The notes: generated by a model not told the origin, from the letters alone. A stretch of DNA of 64,000 nt from Lachancea kluyveri NRRL Y-12651 (GCA_000149225.2 CM000694.1:558001-622000); one strand, 5' to 3'; shown: positions 47,838 through 58,600, counted from the stretch's first letter. Numbers and translations: made by a program.

Positions 47838-50348
47838 ATGTCAATAAGCTCTCCCCCTAGCATCAAATTCAAGCATTTTGCTACCAAGCTACACAAGGAA
47901 CTCTTGGGGTTAGAGCTCGGCGGCGTTTTCGATAAGTCATATCCTGGAATTCTTCTACGCCACCTGTGGCAATTGTTGAAGAATTCATCCTCTGATTCTC
48001 ATCGCAGAAGAGCACAAGTGATTCTCATCGCTCTAGCATTCATATCTATAGGTGCCGCTTCAACTATCTCCTACACGTTGTATAAGTTGCTATCGCGGTT
48101 TAAATCAGGCACAATCGCAGCGAACAGAAGACCGTCTTTAAGAAGGACGAGATCTCAAATGCTGCTGGACAACGGCGCCCGTGAGATGTACATTCCTTAT
48201 CAAAATGACAACAAAAGCAAAAAACGAATTCTAATCAAGTCGAACAATGAGGACTCCTACGAGCACGACAAGTTCCTCTTCAAGTACCTTGGCAAGAATA
48301 AAACATCTCAGCTGTTCTATTCTAGGTTTTTGAACCAGTTGAGCGTTCTCTCTAGGATATTGGTCCCGAAACTAACAGATCGGAACTCCGTACTTTTAAG
48401 TTTGCAGATTTTCTTTTTGATTATGAGAACTTGGCTTTCGCTATTTGTTGCCAGGTTAGACGGTCAAATTGTAAGAGACATTATTGCAGGCCGTGGTAGG
48501 AAGTTTATGCTGGATTTGGTCTGTTGGTTTCTAATTGCATTCCCCGCGTCTTATACAAATAGTGCCATCAAATTTCTGCAGAGGAAATTGAGTTTGAATT
48601 TTCGGGTAAACCTTACTCGTTATATCCATGACATCTATTTGGATAAGCGGTTGGCCTTCTACAAGCTTATGTTTGACAACCAGTCCACCAGCTCCGTCAT
48701 TAGTAACATCGATAACTCGATTACAAATGATGTCAACAAGTTTTGTGATGCCATTTGTTCCGTGTTTGCAAATGTAGCAAAACCGGTGATCGATTTGGTG
48801 TTTTTCTCAGTGTACTTGCGCGATAATTTGGGGACGGTAGGGATCGGTGGTATCTTTGTCAACTATTTCATTACTGGATACATTTTAAGGAAATATTCAC
48901 CTCCGTTGGGGAAGTTGGTCAGCAAACGGTCCAGCGCTGAAGGAGATTATTACAACTACCATTTGAATATGATCAACAACAGTGAGGAGATTGCTTTCTA
49001 CCAAGGCACGCAGGTTGAGAGGACCAAAGTGAATAGATTGTACGACATTTTAATGGATCAGATGTTACTGGTTGACGCTTCAAAAGTTAAATACAACGTT
49101 GTTGAGGACTATATTTTGAAATATACCTGGTCTGCACTGGGTTACATCTTTGCCTCAATCCCCATCGTCATCACTACTTTGGCAACGGGCATAAACTCTG
49201 AAGAAACCAATATGAAAGAATTCATTGTCAATAAAAGGTTGATGCTTTCCCTTGCAGATGCTGGGAGTCGGTTGATGGGTTCGATAAAGGATATCTCACA
49301 ATTGACCGGTTATACAAACAGAATTTTCACGTTGTTAACCGTCTTACACAGAGTTCACGCCTCCGATTTTAACTACGGGGTGATAGAAGACTCGACAAAA
49401 GATACTAGTGGTTTCAACAGCAAAGCTGGAAACCACTCTCAAGAGATAATCAGAGGTACGGTTCAGCGTAATTTCAACGGCATAAGGCTTGAGAACATTG
49501 ACGTCATAATACCATCTAGCAAGGGTCCTGACGGGGTCAAATTGATCAATAAATTGGCCTTCCAGGTTCCACCGGTTATAGAATTAGAGAATTCCAAGAC
49601 CAATTCGTTTGCAAGTTTACAAGGGATTCAACAACAGTTCTTCCATGGACCTGGTAGCAGCTTATTGATATTAGGACCCAACAGCTGTGGTAAAAGTTCG
49701 ATTCAAAGAATTATTGCCGAGATTTGGCCGATTTATAACAAAAATGGCCTTTTATCAATCCCGACAAGTGTAAACTTGTTCTGCATCCCACAGAAGCCTT
49801 ACTTCCTCCAGGGAGGTACTTTGAGAGACCAGATCATATATCCTATGTCTACAGACGAATTTTTTGACCGTGGACACAAGGACAAAGATTTGGTACAAGC
49901 GTTACAGGAGGTAAAGTTGGAATACTTGCTAAAGAGAGATAGAGGTTGGAAGTACTTGGATGCTGTTGCCGATTGGAAGGATGTATTGAGTGGTGGTGAA
50001 AGGCAAAGGATGAATTTTGCACGCATAATGTTTCATAGACCCAGGTTCGTAGTGTTGGATGAAGCAACCAACGCTATTAGTGCCGACATGGAGGATTATC
50101 TATTCAATATGTTAAAAAGGTACCGTTTCAATTTTATCACTATCTCCCAAAGGCCGTCTTTGATTAAGTACCATGACTTTTTATTAGAGATTTCCGCTGG
50201 CGATTCCTGGCAGTTACAAACTTTAGGATCGGATGAAGCTATTACGTCTATCGACCTTGAAATAGAAGAGCTTGGGAAGAAGTTAGCACAGGTCAAGACA
50301 TGGGAAACCCAAAGGGAAGGATTACAGACAAGGCTTGCCAATGTGTAG
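47838..50348 (+). CDS. PXA1: Peroxisomal fatty acyl-CoA ABC half-transporter Pxa1
   Basis: With Pxa2 imports long-chain acyl-CoA into peroxisomes (ALD/ABCD family). It has 836 residues (S. cerevisiae 870) from the ATG at 47838; an in-frame GTG precedes it. Several membrane helices lie in the first half (about 55-80, 185-240, 320-350, 430-460), with the ALD-family loop [10 protein letters not shown]. The nucleotide-binding domain follows: Walker [10 protein letters not shown] with Lys619, signature [13 protein letters not shown], Walker [14 protein letters not shown]-terminal coiled coil ([19 protein letters not shown]) is present. Position follows the chromosome XVI track. Confidence 0.96.
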   Translation: MSISSPPSIKFKHFATKLHKELLGLELGGVFDKSYPGILLRHLWQLLKNSSSDSHRRRAQVILIALAFISIGAASTISYTLYKLLSRFKSGTIAANRRPSLRRTRSQMLLDNGAREMYIPYQNDNKSKKRILIKSNNEDSYEHDKFLFKYLGKNKTSQLFYSRFLNQLSVLSRILVPKLTDRNSVLLSLQIFFLIMRTWLSLFVARLDGQIVRDIIAGRGRKFMLDLVCWFLIAFPASYTNSAIKFLQRKLSLNFRVNLTRYIHDIYLDKRLAFYKLMFDNQSTSSVISNIDNSITNDVNKFCDAICSVFANVAKPVIDLVFFSVYLRDNLGTVGIGGIFVNYFITGYILRKYSPPLGKLVSKRSSAEGDYYNYHLNMINNSEEIAFYQGTQVERTKVNRLYDILMDQMLLVDASKVKYNVVEDYILKYTWSALGYIFASIPIVITTLATGINSEETNMKEFIVNKRLMLSLADAGSRLMGSIKDISQLTGYTNRIFTLLTVLHRVHASDFNYGVIEDSTKDTSGFNSKAGNHSQEIIRGTVQRNFNGIRLENIDVIIPSSKGPDGVKLINKLAFQVPPVIELENSKTNSFASLQGIQQQFFHGPGSSLLILGPNSCGKSSIQRIIAEIWPIYNKNGLLSIPTSVNLFCIPQKPYFLQGGTLRDQIIYPMSTDEFFDRGHKDKDLVQALQEVKLEYLLKRDRGWKYLDAVADWKDVLSGGERQRMNFARIMFHRPRFVVLDEATNAISADMEDYLFNMLKRYRFNFITISQRPSLIKYHDFLLEISAGDSWQLQTLGSDEAITSIDLEIEELGKKLAQVKTWETQREGLQTRLANV

Positions 50349-50420
50349 CGCTCTTGATCTCTTTTTCTTTTTCTTCCTTCTTTCTACGTGTGATGCTTTC
50401 TATCCATAGTTTCGTTTTAT

Positions 50421-51299
50421 TTACTTAGACCACGGCATTTTACCCTTTATGTTCTCCAGAAAGTACTCTTTGTCATTCTCAACAGGCTGATTGAGATCCA
50501 GAGGTAAAATATACCCATGTACTCTATTAAACGGGTTACGGCTAGATTTCTTCGTGTGCAACGGATGCTTGGTACCGTACCAGTCAGATTTGAACAACTC
50601 AAGGGCGTTTTTTTTCTCCTGGAGCTTTAAATCCTCAAAATATAACCGTATTTTATTTTGATCTGTGTATTGCGGTTTGGGCTCTATCGAAATGTACTCG
50701 ACCTGTTCCACTGGATAGTCTATAGATTTGGCATGGTATTTCACAAATCTTTCCTTTTTAAACCCAAATCCAACAATAGTTACTTGGGAAGGATACTGTT
50801 GAGCCAATTCATAAAACCTGCAGATAGAAAGCAACAAGTTTTCAAAAGAATCGAGTGCAAACTCCTCTGTTGATATATGTTCAGTAAATAACTCTTCCAA
50901 AGTAATGTTTAACTGAATTAACTTTTCAAGGATCCTATCACAAACGTACAAAATAGTTTTCTCTTGTTGAAAAGCCTCAGGAGCAGCTTTGCCATCACGA
51001 ATCCATTGCAAAAGTTTCCAGATAAGAAAGTAGTAGCTTTGGCTCTCTGAAACATTGCCTGCAGATCGTTTTGTCTGTGAACCACTGAACAGCAAGATTG
51101 AGTGATCTAGGTCGTTCAAGAGTGTTTCAACGCCAACGACAGCATGCTTAATAAAAGCCAGATGGTCTCTACCTTCATATTGGAAAGGAGCCAAATACCA
51201 ATGATTGGGTGATTGTCCTAAATTCTCCTCGGTAGAGGCTGCACCCAAAGAATTCCAAACTGAGTGGCAAGGAACGAATATAAGGTGTGTTTTAGCCAT
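50421..51299 (-). CDS. YOR238W orthologue (DUF218-like)
   Basis: A 292-residue protein aligned with S. cerevisiae YOR238W (303 aa) by order and length; function is unknown. The N-terminal LIFVPCHSVWNSLG and ILLFSGSQTKRSAGNVSESQSYYFL (split blocks near residues 5-18 and 64-88) have the look of the DUF218/YdcF fold, where a strand is followed by a G(S/G)xT turn and SEA/SES helix. VTIVGFGFKKERF is another strand-turn block. It is convergent with PXA1 (72-base gap), as expected from interleaving the two tracks. The DUF218 assignment is a visual judgement. Confidence 0.85.
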   Translation of the reverse strand: MAKTHLIFVPCHSVWNSLGAASTEENLGQSPNHWYLAPFQYEGRDHLAFIKHAVVGVETLLNDLDHSILLFSGSQTKRSAGNVSESQSYYFLIWKLLQWIRDGKAAPEAFQQEKTILYVCDRILEKLIQLNITLEELFTEHISTEEFALDSFENLLLSICRFYELAQQYPSQVTIVGFGFKKERFVKYHAKSIDYPVEQVEYISIEPKPQYTDQNKIRLYFEDLKLQEKKNALELFKSDWYGTKHPLHTKKSSRNPFNRVHGYILPLDLNQPVENDKEYFLENIKGKMPWSK

Positions 51300-51522
51300 T
51301 CTTTACAGTTCTTTATTATACGACTTAGATTTTTTTTCAAGAAGCTGTTTGTTTTTTTGTTTTTTTTTTTTTCGTTTTTTCCGTTTGTCTTTTGAATTCT
51401 CTTGTGGCAACATACACAACGTTAAAGGGAAAGATATTAAAGAATGCAACGATATTTTAGAATTACATACAATAATATACAGGTGAATACTTGTGGATCG
51501 GGAGTACAAGTGCATAAGTCTT

Positions 51523-52884
51523 TTATTTAAGGTCTTTGTAAGTCCATTTTTCAGTAATCTTCTGTTTATATCTTCTGCCTTTTTTAACTGGGACACGAGT
51601 TTCGATCTTACCTGAACTTTGCAATTTTCTGACATTGTCATATAACAAGTTACCTTCAGGTCTCAACTTCCTCAAAGAGTCTGACAACTCATCGGAAAAT
51701 TTGACTTCCAAGTTGTCGTCCATTACAGAGTGTTTGGTACCTAATTTATGCTTCTTATGAACTTTGGAGGGTTTGCCAGCATCCTTGTTCTTCTGCTTCG
51801 TGTCGTGCTCTTCGATAACTTTTTGTTCAATTTCTTCCAATTTTTCCAATCCACGCAGCTGCTCTTTTAGATTTTTCAGTTCTTGTTGAAGTTTTATTTT
51901 GTCCTCGTGTCTTTTTTGTTTGTTTCTTTGATATTTGGTCTTCTTTCTAAGTTTTACTGGTTGATTAATGGATAAACTAATTTTTTCGACATTTTCTTCG
52001 TCAAGATCACTTTCTTTGTTATCAGCCTCATTGTCAGAGGAAGAAGATTCATCATCTTCATCTTCGTCTTCTTCTTCTTCGTTGTCATCTAAGGTTTCCA
52101 TTAAATGGATAATTTTATCCTTATACTGTTGCATTTGAATTCTTCTCTCTTCGTTAACCTTTTCAGTCTTATACTCTTTGTCAATTAGTTTTGACCAATC
52201 TGAAGCGCTTGGGTTATAAGATTTGCCTGCGTGAGGTATTTTTTCCATTTCCTTGACTTTAACAGGTGCATGTTTAATCGTTTCAGGTGCTACTTTAGCA
52301 ATAGACCAACCAGTGCTCGACTTCTTTAGCAGCTCGTGTGGGACTTCTTTTTCTGATTCAACGTTTAGTCTAATACCTGCTGGTGTAACAACGGGATCAG
52401 TCGAACCCCATAGGTCAAAAGCCTTTGATTTTACCAGACCAGTCTTAGCAACGCTGTTCTTTAGCTTACTTTCGCCTTGAACTCTGCCAGCTAAAGCCAT
52501 CAACCTATTCAATTCTTTCTTAGAAACACCTTGAATCTTTTTCTTGTGCTCATTGTCGTTACTTTGTTTAGATTTTGGATGTACCAACGCAGCAACTTTG
52601 GAGTTTGTTTTGATAGATTCTAAAATTTCAGCACTTTTCACTTTTTTCTTGATCTGTTTTCTCTTGATCAACTTGGTTTTAAGGACATCATCGCCTGTAG
52701 TATCGATTTCGAACAAGTCGTCGTTTTTCAAAGTTTCCAAGTCGGAAGTACCATGTGTAACTTGTTTGTCCTGGTTTTGCTCGATGGATTTCTCGATATC
52801 GGACAAGTCGATGTTCTTTCTCCAGGCTTTTTTACCCTTACGAGAAGATTGTTTGTACTGAGAAGGACGTTGGATTGGAGCCAT
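51523..52884 (-). CDS. NOP53: Ribosome biogenesis factor Nop53
   Basis: Nucleolar protein that recruits the exosome and Mtr4 to the 7S pre-rRNA for 5.8S 3'-end processing in 60S assembly. It has 453 residues (S. cerevisiae 455), highly charged, with long Lys/Glu helices and an acidic run (about 270-300). N-terminal QSSRKGKKAWRKNIDLSDIE is the conserved Nop53 start, FDLWGSTDP-type motif (KAFDLWGS) occurs near residue 150, and the C-terminal KTRVPVKKGRRYK-like end (TRVPVKKGRRYKQK) is conserved. Its promoter carries a tandem PAC array plus RRPE. Confidence 0.95.
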   Translation of the reverse strand: MAPIQRPSQYKQSSRKGKKAWRKNIDLSDIEKSIEQNQDKQVTHGTSDLETLKNDDLFEIDTTGDDVLKTKLIKRKQIKKKVKSAEILESIKTNSKVAALVHPKSKQSNDNEHKKKIQGVSKKELNRLMALAGRVQGESKLKNSVAKTGLVKSKAFDLWGSTDPVVTPAGIRLNVESEKEVPHELLKKSSTGWSIAKVAPETIKHAPVKVKEMEKIPHAGKSYNPSASDWSKLIDKEYKTEKVNEERRIQMQQYKDKIIHLMETLDDNEEEEDEDEDDESSSSDNEADNKESDLDEENVEKISLSINQPVKLRKKTKYQRNKQKRHEDKIKLQQELKNLKEQLRGLEKLEEIEQKVIEEHDTKQKNKDAGKPSKVHKKHKLGTKHSVMDDNLEVKFSDELSDSLRKLRPEGNLLYDNVRKLQSSGKIETRVPVKKGRRYKQKITEKWTYKDLK

Positions 52885-52926
52885 TTCTATCTTGGGAAGG
52901 TTTCGATATTAGTATTGAAAGAAGCG

Positions 52927-52970
52927 CATCTCATCTCATCTCATCTCATCTCAGTTGTACTGAAAATTTT
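52927..52970 (-). promoter_or_regulatory. Tandem PAC array and RRPE of NOP53
   Basis: Five CATCT units (52927-52951; AGATG on the coding strand) create four overlapping PAC GATGAG cores, followed at 52961-52970 by the RRPE core TGAAAATTTT. They lie 43-86 bases upstream of the NOP53 start. PAC and RRPE are the known signals of the ribosome-biogenesis regulon. Confidence 0.7.
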
Positions 52971-53382
52971 TTTTTTTTAAGTTCCACAGGGAGGAAAAAA
53001 AAAAGAAACGGAGACCGTTGTGAGTGATCTCTTGTTGTAATACAGAGTGACGGTAGTGCAGGATAGATATTAATTAAGAGAGAGATGGATTAGAGAGTTG
53101 TTCTTTAAGGGTAAAAAATCAAGAGGCTAAACAAGCGGTTCTCCTCTATCCTTTGTCCCTTCCATTTTTTTTCTGATCCATATGTAGCTATGGAATACGC
53201 TACACCTACACGCAAGACGGTGGTAGTAAACCTCTTTGGTTACTTAACAAGTTCAAAGTGATCTTACCTGACACAAGCACCTCTTTTTTCCATTCATCAA
53301 AGATTGCAGTGAAAGTTAGGTCATGATATGTCTTTATAAAAAATTTCTAGGAGACAGAGGGAAAGAAGTAGAGGAAAACGAG

Positions 53383-53413
<31 letters not shown>

Positions 53414-53497
53414 AGGAAAGACAGAAGAAGGTAATTATATATACCTAGGTGTGGCGACACAAAGAAGGCTAGTAGAAAGTGCCTTCAAGGGAAGCGT
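52971..53497. other. Gap between NOP53 and KES1
   Basis: About 530 bases containing A/T tracts, including a 29-base A tract (53383-53411). No gene, tRNA or snoRNA recognised. Confidence 0.5.
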
Positions 53498-54757
53498 TTA
53501 TAAAGTGATTTCCTTTTCTTCGTCCCAAGCTTTCCTTTCAAATCTCCAATGCGTCTGTGTGGATTCTTTTTTGTCATCCTTTTCACCGATCAAGGTGCCG
53601 CTTGGGACATTTTTGGTGGAAAGGTTAAACATGGCAGCCAATTTGGTAAATTTATCGTCAATTTTTTCGTTAGCGTAGTCTCTATCCTTAAACCATCTTC
53701 TTTCCCAATCGATTCCCTTTGCTTCTTCGTCTCTTCTAAGTTCTCTTTGGGCCTGTTCCAACATTGATTTTTCTTGGTGAATCAAGTCAAAATCACCTAG
53801 CTTGATAGCTTCTGCGACTTTTTGCCAAGCCCTTCTACTTTCCAACTGGTGCTGTTTCTCGATTGGTTTGACGACCAGGTGTTCTGCTTTCAGATGGACG
53901 GCATCGTAAAACAACTCCTCGCTCTTTTTGGACTTGCCTTTGCTAATAGTGGATTGGCCAGACCACTGGCCTGTTATGGTGTAAAGCGCATTCTCCTTGT
54001 GGTGTGAATCCTCGCAAGATTTGAAGATCCTTGCTTTGAAAGAGTTTTTCTTACCAGAGAAATAGCCTCTACCTGAAAATTCAACGGCGCAGAAAAGACC
54101 GCTTGAAGATTGGATGTAAGCTTTGCTTTCCAATTCGACAAATGGAGAAGCAACCAATAGACCTTCGATGTGCAATGGTGGCAAAGTGATCAAATAGTCC
54201 TCGTTCAAATTTTCGAATTCGAGCAGAGCATGGCCAAACTGTTTGACACTCAAAGAAGTGGTAGAAATCGACGCTTTGACCTGGTTGTAGCCTTGCAGTT
54301 TGACTTTGTTCTTGTCGTTAAAAATGGTGTAAGCGGTAATCGGAGGATGGTGGGACACCTGTTCACTCAACAAGACGGTTTCACCTAGTTGGGCATTCGA
54401 CTTGTTTTCCCATTTACCGACAAAGAGTTCTCCCAAGAATGGATTCAAAGGTTTTTTCTCAGAACCCATGGATTCGTTACGAGAGCAATACTGCGATTTA
54501 AGGGTTGAGATGAACCATTTGGTGACGGCCAACATACGTAAAAGCTCTGGCGAAGTACCATCGGAGTCTGGTTTATCGATGAAACTTGGAGCCAAGAACA
54601 GATCGGGGTGCTCGGCCCAATACTGAGAGTATTCGGATAGTGAAGTTGGAGAAAGGATGAAAGGTGGAGCGGTTAGAGTTGACAAGTCACCGCCCTTGAA
54701 AGACGCAATAGACTTCAAAAAGGAAGTCCAAGTGGAAGAACTAGCATAGGAAGACAT
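53498..54757 (-). CDS. KES1: Oxysterol-binding protein homologue Kes1/Hes1
   Basis: Osh4-type sterol/PI4P exchange protein acting at the trans-Golgi; single-copy ancestor-type of S. cerevisiae KES1 (YPL145C) and HES1 (YOR237W). It has 419 residues from the ATG at 54757 (GTG precedes it). The ORP fingerprint EQVSHHPP is at 132-139, with KPLNPFLGE (102-110) carrying the PI4P-contacting lysine. The N-terminal lid with [20 protein letters not shown] is typical of the short ORPs. C-terminal [11 protein letters not shown] is conserved. The symbol is a choice; both paralogues descend from this locus. Confidence 0.95.
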   Translation of the reverse strand: MSSYASSSTWTSFLKSIASFKGGDLSTLTAPPFILSPTSLSEYSQYWAEHPDLFLAPSFIDKPDSDGTSPELLRMLAVTKWFISTLKSQYCSRNESMGSEKKPLNPFLGELFVGKWENKSNAQLGETVLLSEQVSHHPPITAYTIFNDKNKVKLQGYNQVKASISTTSLSVKQFGHALLEFENLNEDYLITLPPLHIEGLLVASPFVELESKAYIQSSSGLFCAVEFSGRGYFSGKKNSFKARIFKSCEDSHHKENALYTITGQWSGQSTISKGKSKKSEELFYDAVHLKAEHLVVKPIEKQHQLESRRAWQKVAEAIKLGDFDLIHQEKSMLEQAQRELRRDEEAKGIDWERRWFKDRDYANEKIDDKFTKLAAMFNLSTKNVPSGTLIGEKDDKKESTQTHWRFERKAWDEEKEITL

Positions 54758-55091
54758 CACTCAAGTAGATACTCGTTAAAGAGTTTTCTTTTTTTTTGAC
54801 CAAGAATAGTGGGTTTTTTTTGTTCCTTTAAAAAAAAAAAAAAAAAAACTCTTTAAAGGCTGAATCCGTTTCCGATCGTTTGAGCGATTAGAAATCCAGG
54901 GAGGTGAGTCTGAGAAATTTTTAGTATAGTTTAGAGTACTATGAACACGTTTTTTTTTTTTTTGTTTTTTGTTTTTTTCCCCCTGCTTTTTTGGGTGTAC
55001 GTGATTCCGTTTGTGATGATACAAGATAACGACAACGACAACGACAACGGCAACGGCAACGGATTAGACAGAAGGGTGTATACAGGAATAC
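54758..55091. other. KES1 promoter and DFR1 3' region
   Basis: T- and A-rich (runs near 54784, 54829 and 54949) with an AACGAC/AACGGC hexamer-like repeat (55026-55058). No gene seen. Confidence 0.45.
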
Positions 55092-55715
55092 TTAACGAGG
55101 CGAAGAGGGAGGAGTGTTACGGGAGTACAGCGTAAACTTGTAGCGGTAGTCGTTTTCCACAATATACTCTTCTTGGGGCAGAGAGACCTGCTCTGGAAGA
55201 AACTGGCGAAGGGTATTCTCGCGGCGAAAGAGATTATGCAGAGTGTCGGTGTCAAGAAAGGTATCCATCGGAGGGGCCTGTTGGCACTGGATCTCCGTGA
55301 CAAGCATGTAATCACATAGGACATAGCTTTGGTTGTAGATTTCACCGCCGCCGATGATGTAGATACGTTCCAAGTCCGGGACGCGTCGAGACAAAAGCGC
55401 GATGGACTGGTGTAGAGAATCACAATGGAAGACACCGGGCTGCGATTCGTGCAGACCGGGAGCAAAGGATCTAGATACAACCACGTTGAGCCTGTTTGGT
55501 AGAGGCCTAAACTTTACAGGAATTGAGTCCCAGGTCTTGCGACCCATGATGACCGCGTTACGTTTGGAAGGGTCGGCGGTCATCGAGGTTACCTGGCGGA
55601 AATACTTCATTTCACGAGAAAGTTTCCATGGCAAGGAGCCCTGGTAACCGATGCCCATCTCTGGCATCAAGCAAGCGACAATACTGACGACAGGTATTCT
55701 GTTGAGCTGCGTCAT
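55092..55715 (-). CDS. DFR1: Dihydrofolate reductase
   Basis: Reduces dihydrofolate to tetrahydrofolate with NADPH. A start at 55715 gives 207 residues (S. cerevisiae 211). Conserved DHFR blocks: IPVVSIVACLMPEMGIGYQG (substrate strand), LPWKLSREMKYF, the cofactor motif MGRKTWDSIP, and YIIGGGEIYNQ. The open frame extends 66 codons further upstream, but that part overlaps the divergent POC4 gene and has no DHFR features, so the internal Met is chosen. It is divergent from POC4 with a 182-base shared promoter. Confidence 0.97.
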   Translation of the reverse strand: MTQLNRIPVVSIVACLMPEMGIGYQGSLPWKLSREMKYFRQVTSMTADPSKRNAVIMGRKTWDSIPVKFRPLPNRLNVVVSRSFAPGLHESQPGVFHCDSLHQSIALLSRRVPDLERIYIIGGGEIYNQSYVLCDYMLVTEIQCQQAPPMDTFLDTDTLHNLFRRENTLRQFLPEQVSLPQEEYIVENDYRYKFTLYSRNTPPSSPR

Positions 55716-55897
55716 AAAGGTGAGAGGTGTTGAACAAAGCGGGGGGAGGTGGACCGGTGGAGAAGGTTGCGAAGAACCTTTTGCGCGCGTGTTGTGAATT
55801 TCTGCCAAGTTTTCGCACATGTAACCACAAGGCGAGACAACAACAGGCCCTCTTTCCCCCCTCTCGGCTCGGAGAGACAACTGCATTGAGAATAACA

Positions 55898-56320
55898 ATG
55901 GCTGATACGACAAAGACCATCACGACGGAACACACAATCGAGCGTGTGCTCGGAGACCCACTGAAGCTAGTAGTCACGGTCCCCACAGCTCCTGCCGATG
56001 ACGGTTCCCGTACGCCTATTACCTTGTTTGTCGATTCGGCTCCCGCTTTGGGCCGCCACCCAAGCGTTTTGGCGAGCCTGTCGTATGCCGTGCCCAGCAA
56101 AAGATCGGATCACGTGCATTGCACCGCACTGCAGGACCCCAACAACGACTTTATCGGAGACGTGACGCGGCAGATAGCCACATTGGTGGCCTCGAAATTC
56201 CGCCGGCCGTGTTACGCCGGTTGCAGTACGGGATTAGGCTTGGACTTCCACCAGTTGGCCGTGGTTAAGGGCTGTGTTGAGACGGTGGGTTCGTGTTTAT
56301 CTGTCTCCAACGGCGGCTAG
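55898..56320 (+). CDS. POC4: 20S proteasome assembly chaperone Poc4
   Basis: Partner of Irc25/Poc3 in alpha-ring assembly of the 20S proteasome. It has 140 residues (S. cerevisiae 148) from the ATG at 55898. Weakly conserved family, identified mainly by order (next to DFR1 and the U3/RPL33 pair) and length. Late blocks ALQDPNNDFIGDVTRQIATLV and GLGLDFHQLAVVKG fit the family's C-terminal strands and helices. GC content is high for the window. Confidence 0.82.
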   Translation: MADTTKTITTEHTIERVLGDPLKLVVTVPTAPADDGSRTPITLFVDSAPALGRHPSVLASLSYAVPSKRSDHVHCTALQDPNNDFIGDVTRQIATLVASKFRRPCYAGCSTGLGLDFHQLAVVKGCVETVGSCLSVSNGG

Positions 56321-56479
56321 AGGCCCCGCGAATGATGGCAACCACACCCCCCTAAGAAGCGGAGTTCCTGGTATGTACAAGGCAGGTGAACAACCACAAG
56401 TGGGGAAAGTGTGTATGTAGGTTTGTACCTTTCCATAGGAACGGTCCCAGAAGGAGAGAAAGAAAGAAGAAGAAAAAAA

Positions 56480-56487
56480 AGTATAAA
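56480..56487 (+). promoter_or_regulatory. TATA box of the flavin monooxygenase gene
   Basis: TATAAATA lies 89 bases before the ATG at 56576. It falls inside the longer open frame, which argues against the upstream ATG at 56411. Confidence 0.55.
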
Positions 56488-56575
56488 TAATACGCTTGGG
56501 AGCTGTGCAAGGTTTTTGGTTGTGCTGGTGTTTCTACTTGTGCTTTTGGTCCATCATCCCAACCCATTTTTTGCA

Positions 56576-58600
56576 ATGCCCGTCCCCAACTCCCAACAAA
56601 TAGATACAGAAAATAGCTTCTATCGCACCGAGGTCTATCCTCCTATCTCCTACGATTATTTCGATGGCGACATCCCGCGTGAAAAGATCTACGGCCCACA
56701 CGAACCTTGTCCCTCGCTCATCGCTGACGCTGCCGTCAGCGGTGCCGCTGGCGCTGGCACCGCCGACCCGGCTACTGTCACGTCTCCTCCAACCGTGGAC
56801 AAACTGGCCACCGAGTGGTTGGAGAGTTTCAACTCTGTCTTGAAGGAAATCACCGACACCGGTTCCACTTCGAAGATGCAGTCTCTCTTCACCGACCATG
56901 CCGTCTGGAGAGACCATCTAGCACTCTCTTGGGATTTGCATTCGTTTAATGGCTTGAGCTCCTTGGAGTCGACCGTTGTTCCAAAGATCCATGCAGCCGG
57001 TTTGCACAACTTCAAAATCGACAAGTTGGCCGATTACCGCTACAACTCTGGGATTGGCAAAATCGTTTACCACCAGGCCACCGGTGCCAACCCAATCCCC
57101 ATTGAATGGGTTCAAGTCTACTACGATTTCGAAAACAAAAACGGTAAGGGTAAAGGTGTCGCAAGGCTAGTGGCTGTCAACGACCCGCAACCGACTTTGA
57201 AGTGTTTCACCATCTATACTGCGTTGGAGGACTTGCACTGTTCTCCAGAGGCAATCAACCGTAACAGACCAGAAGGTGTTAACCATGGCCAACACTTGCA
57301 CCGTGAATCCTGGTTGGAAAGACGCAGCAGGGAACAGGACTTCCAGGGCTCCCACCAACCAACCGTTTTAATCGTGGGCGGTGGCCAAGGTGGTCTTACC
57401 GTTGCGGCAAGGTTGAAGTGCTTTGGTATCGATTCTCTGATCGTGGAAAAGAACCCTCGCGTCGGTGATAACTGGAGAAACCGTTACAAGTTCTTGGTCT
57501 TGCATGACCCGATCTGGTACGACCACCTGCCCTATTTGAACTTCCCACCTACATGGCCCATCTACACGCCAAAGGACAAACTGGGTGACTGGTTCGACTC
57601 CTACGCCAAAACCTTGGATTTGAACGTCAAGACAAATTCTACCGTTGCCGGTGCAGACTTTGACCCTGAAAAGAACGAATGGACCGTCACTGTCACCGAC
57701 AACAAGACAGGTGAAACCATCAAATACAAACCTCACCATTTGGTGATGGCTACCGGACATTCCGGTGAAGCCCGTGTTCCACGTTTCCAAGACCAAGAGG
57801 TCTTCAAAGGCAAGATTGTCCATTCTTCAAAGCACACTTCGGGTGCCGATTTCACCGGAGGCAAAGCTCTTGTCGTTGGTGGGTGTAACTCCGCCCATGA
57901 CATTTGCCAAGATTTTTACGAACAAGGAGTCGACGTTACGATGTTGCAAAGGTCTTCTACCTGCGTCATTACTTCTGAACATGGTACCACCAACAACATT
58001 GCCGGTCTATACGATGAGTCGGGACCAAAGATTGAGACCGCAGACCATATTTTCCATTCGATGCCAATCGGGTTGTTGAACGCTGTCATGCAACAACAGT
58101 ACCGTAAATCCTGCATCCAAGATAAACACCTCTTGGATGCACTTGCTAAAGTGGGGTTTAAGACCAATGCGGGCTACAACTCCACCGGTCTATTTGGCCT
58201 GTACTTCCGCCAAGGTTCCGGCTACTACATTGACGTTGGATGTTCCAAGTTGATTGCCGACGGCAAAGTCAAAGTCAAACAGGGTCAAGGTATCAAGAAA
58301 TTCTTGCCAAACGGTGTTGAATTCACCGATGGTACAAAGTTGGAAGGTCTAGACGTTGTCGTGTTGGCTACTGGTTTTACCAACATGAGAGACACCGCAC
58401 GCAGGTTGTTTGGTACAAAAGTTTCCGACAAGTTGAAGGAAGTTTGGGGTTTGGACCACGAAGGTGAATTCAAAACGATTTGGAGAGATTCCGGCCATCC
58501 AAACTTCTGGTACATGGGCGGTAACTTGGCCATATCCAGATATTACTCCAAAAGATTGGCGCTAAAAATTATCGCCAAGGAAAAAGGTTTGGAGTACTAG
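56576..58600 (+). CDS. Flavin-containing monooxygenase (YUCCA/FMO type) with N-terminal NTF2-like region
   Basis: A 674-residue enzyme. Residues 1-255 hold an NTF2/SnoaL-like region (ATEWLESFNSVLKEI and FTDHAVWRDHLALSWDL blocks). The rest is a class B flavoprotein monooxygenase: FAD-binding GGGQGG (268-273), FMO signature FKGKIVH (410-416), and NADPH-binding VVGGCNSAHD (G435). The ATGFTNMR-type motif lies near the end. Such enzymes oxygenate N, S or carbonyl groups with NADPH and O2; the substrate here is unknown. Codon bias is strong, suggesting high expression. There is no counterpart between POC4 and RPL33 in S. cerevisiae. A TATA box is 89 bases upstream. Confidence 0.85.
   Translation: MPVPNSQQIDTENSFYRTEVYPPISYDYFDGDIPREKIYGPHEPCPSLIADAAVSGAAGAGTADPATVTSPPTVDKLATEWLESFNSVLKEITDTGSTSKMQSLFTDHAVWRDHLALSWDLHSFNGLSSLESTVVPKIHAAGLHNFKIDKLADYRYNSGIGKIVYHQATGANPIPIEWVQVYYDFENKNGKGKGVARLVAVNDPQPTLKCFTIYTALEDLHCSPEAINRNRPEGVNHGQHLHRESWLERRSREQDFQGSHQPTVLIVGGGQGGLTVAARLKCFGIDSLIVEKNPRVGDNWRNRYKFLVLHDPIWYDHLPYLNFPPTWPIYTPKDKLGDWFDSYAKTLDLNVKTNSTVAGADFDPEKNEWTVTVTDNKTGETIKYKPHHLVMATGHSGEARVPRFQDQEVFKGKIVHSSKHTSGADFTGGKALVVGGCNSAHDICQDFYEQGVDVTMLQRSSTCVITSEHGTTNNIAGLYDESGPKIETADHIFHSMPIGLLNAVMQQQYRKSCIQDKHLLDALAKVGFKTNAGYNSTGLFGLYFRQGSGYYIDVGCSKLIADGKVKVKQGQGIKKFLPNGVEFTDGTKLEGLDVVVLATGFTNMRDTARRLFGTKVSDKLKEVWGLDHEGEFKTIWRDSGHPNFWYMGGNLAISRYYSKRLALKIIAKEKGLEY

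Noticed and set aside
55716-55913. 66-codon upstream extension of DFR1
   Set aside because: It overlaps the POC4 start on the other strand and lacks DHFR features; the internal Met matches the family's usual start.
56411-56575. Longer start (ATG at 56411) for the flavin monooxygenase
   Set aside because: The extension contains the probable TATA box and an A-rich leader and has no family similarity.
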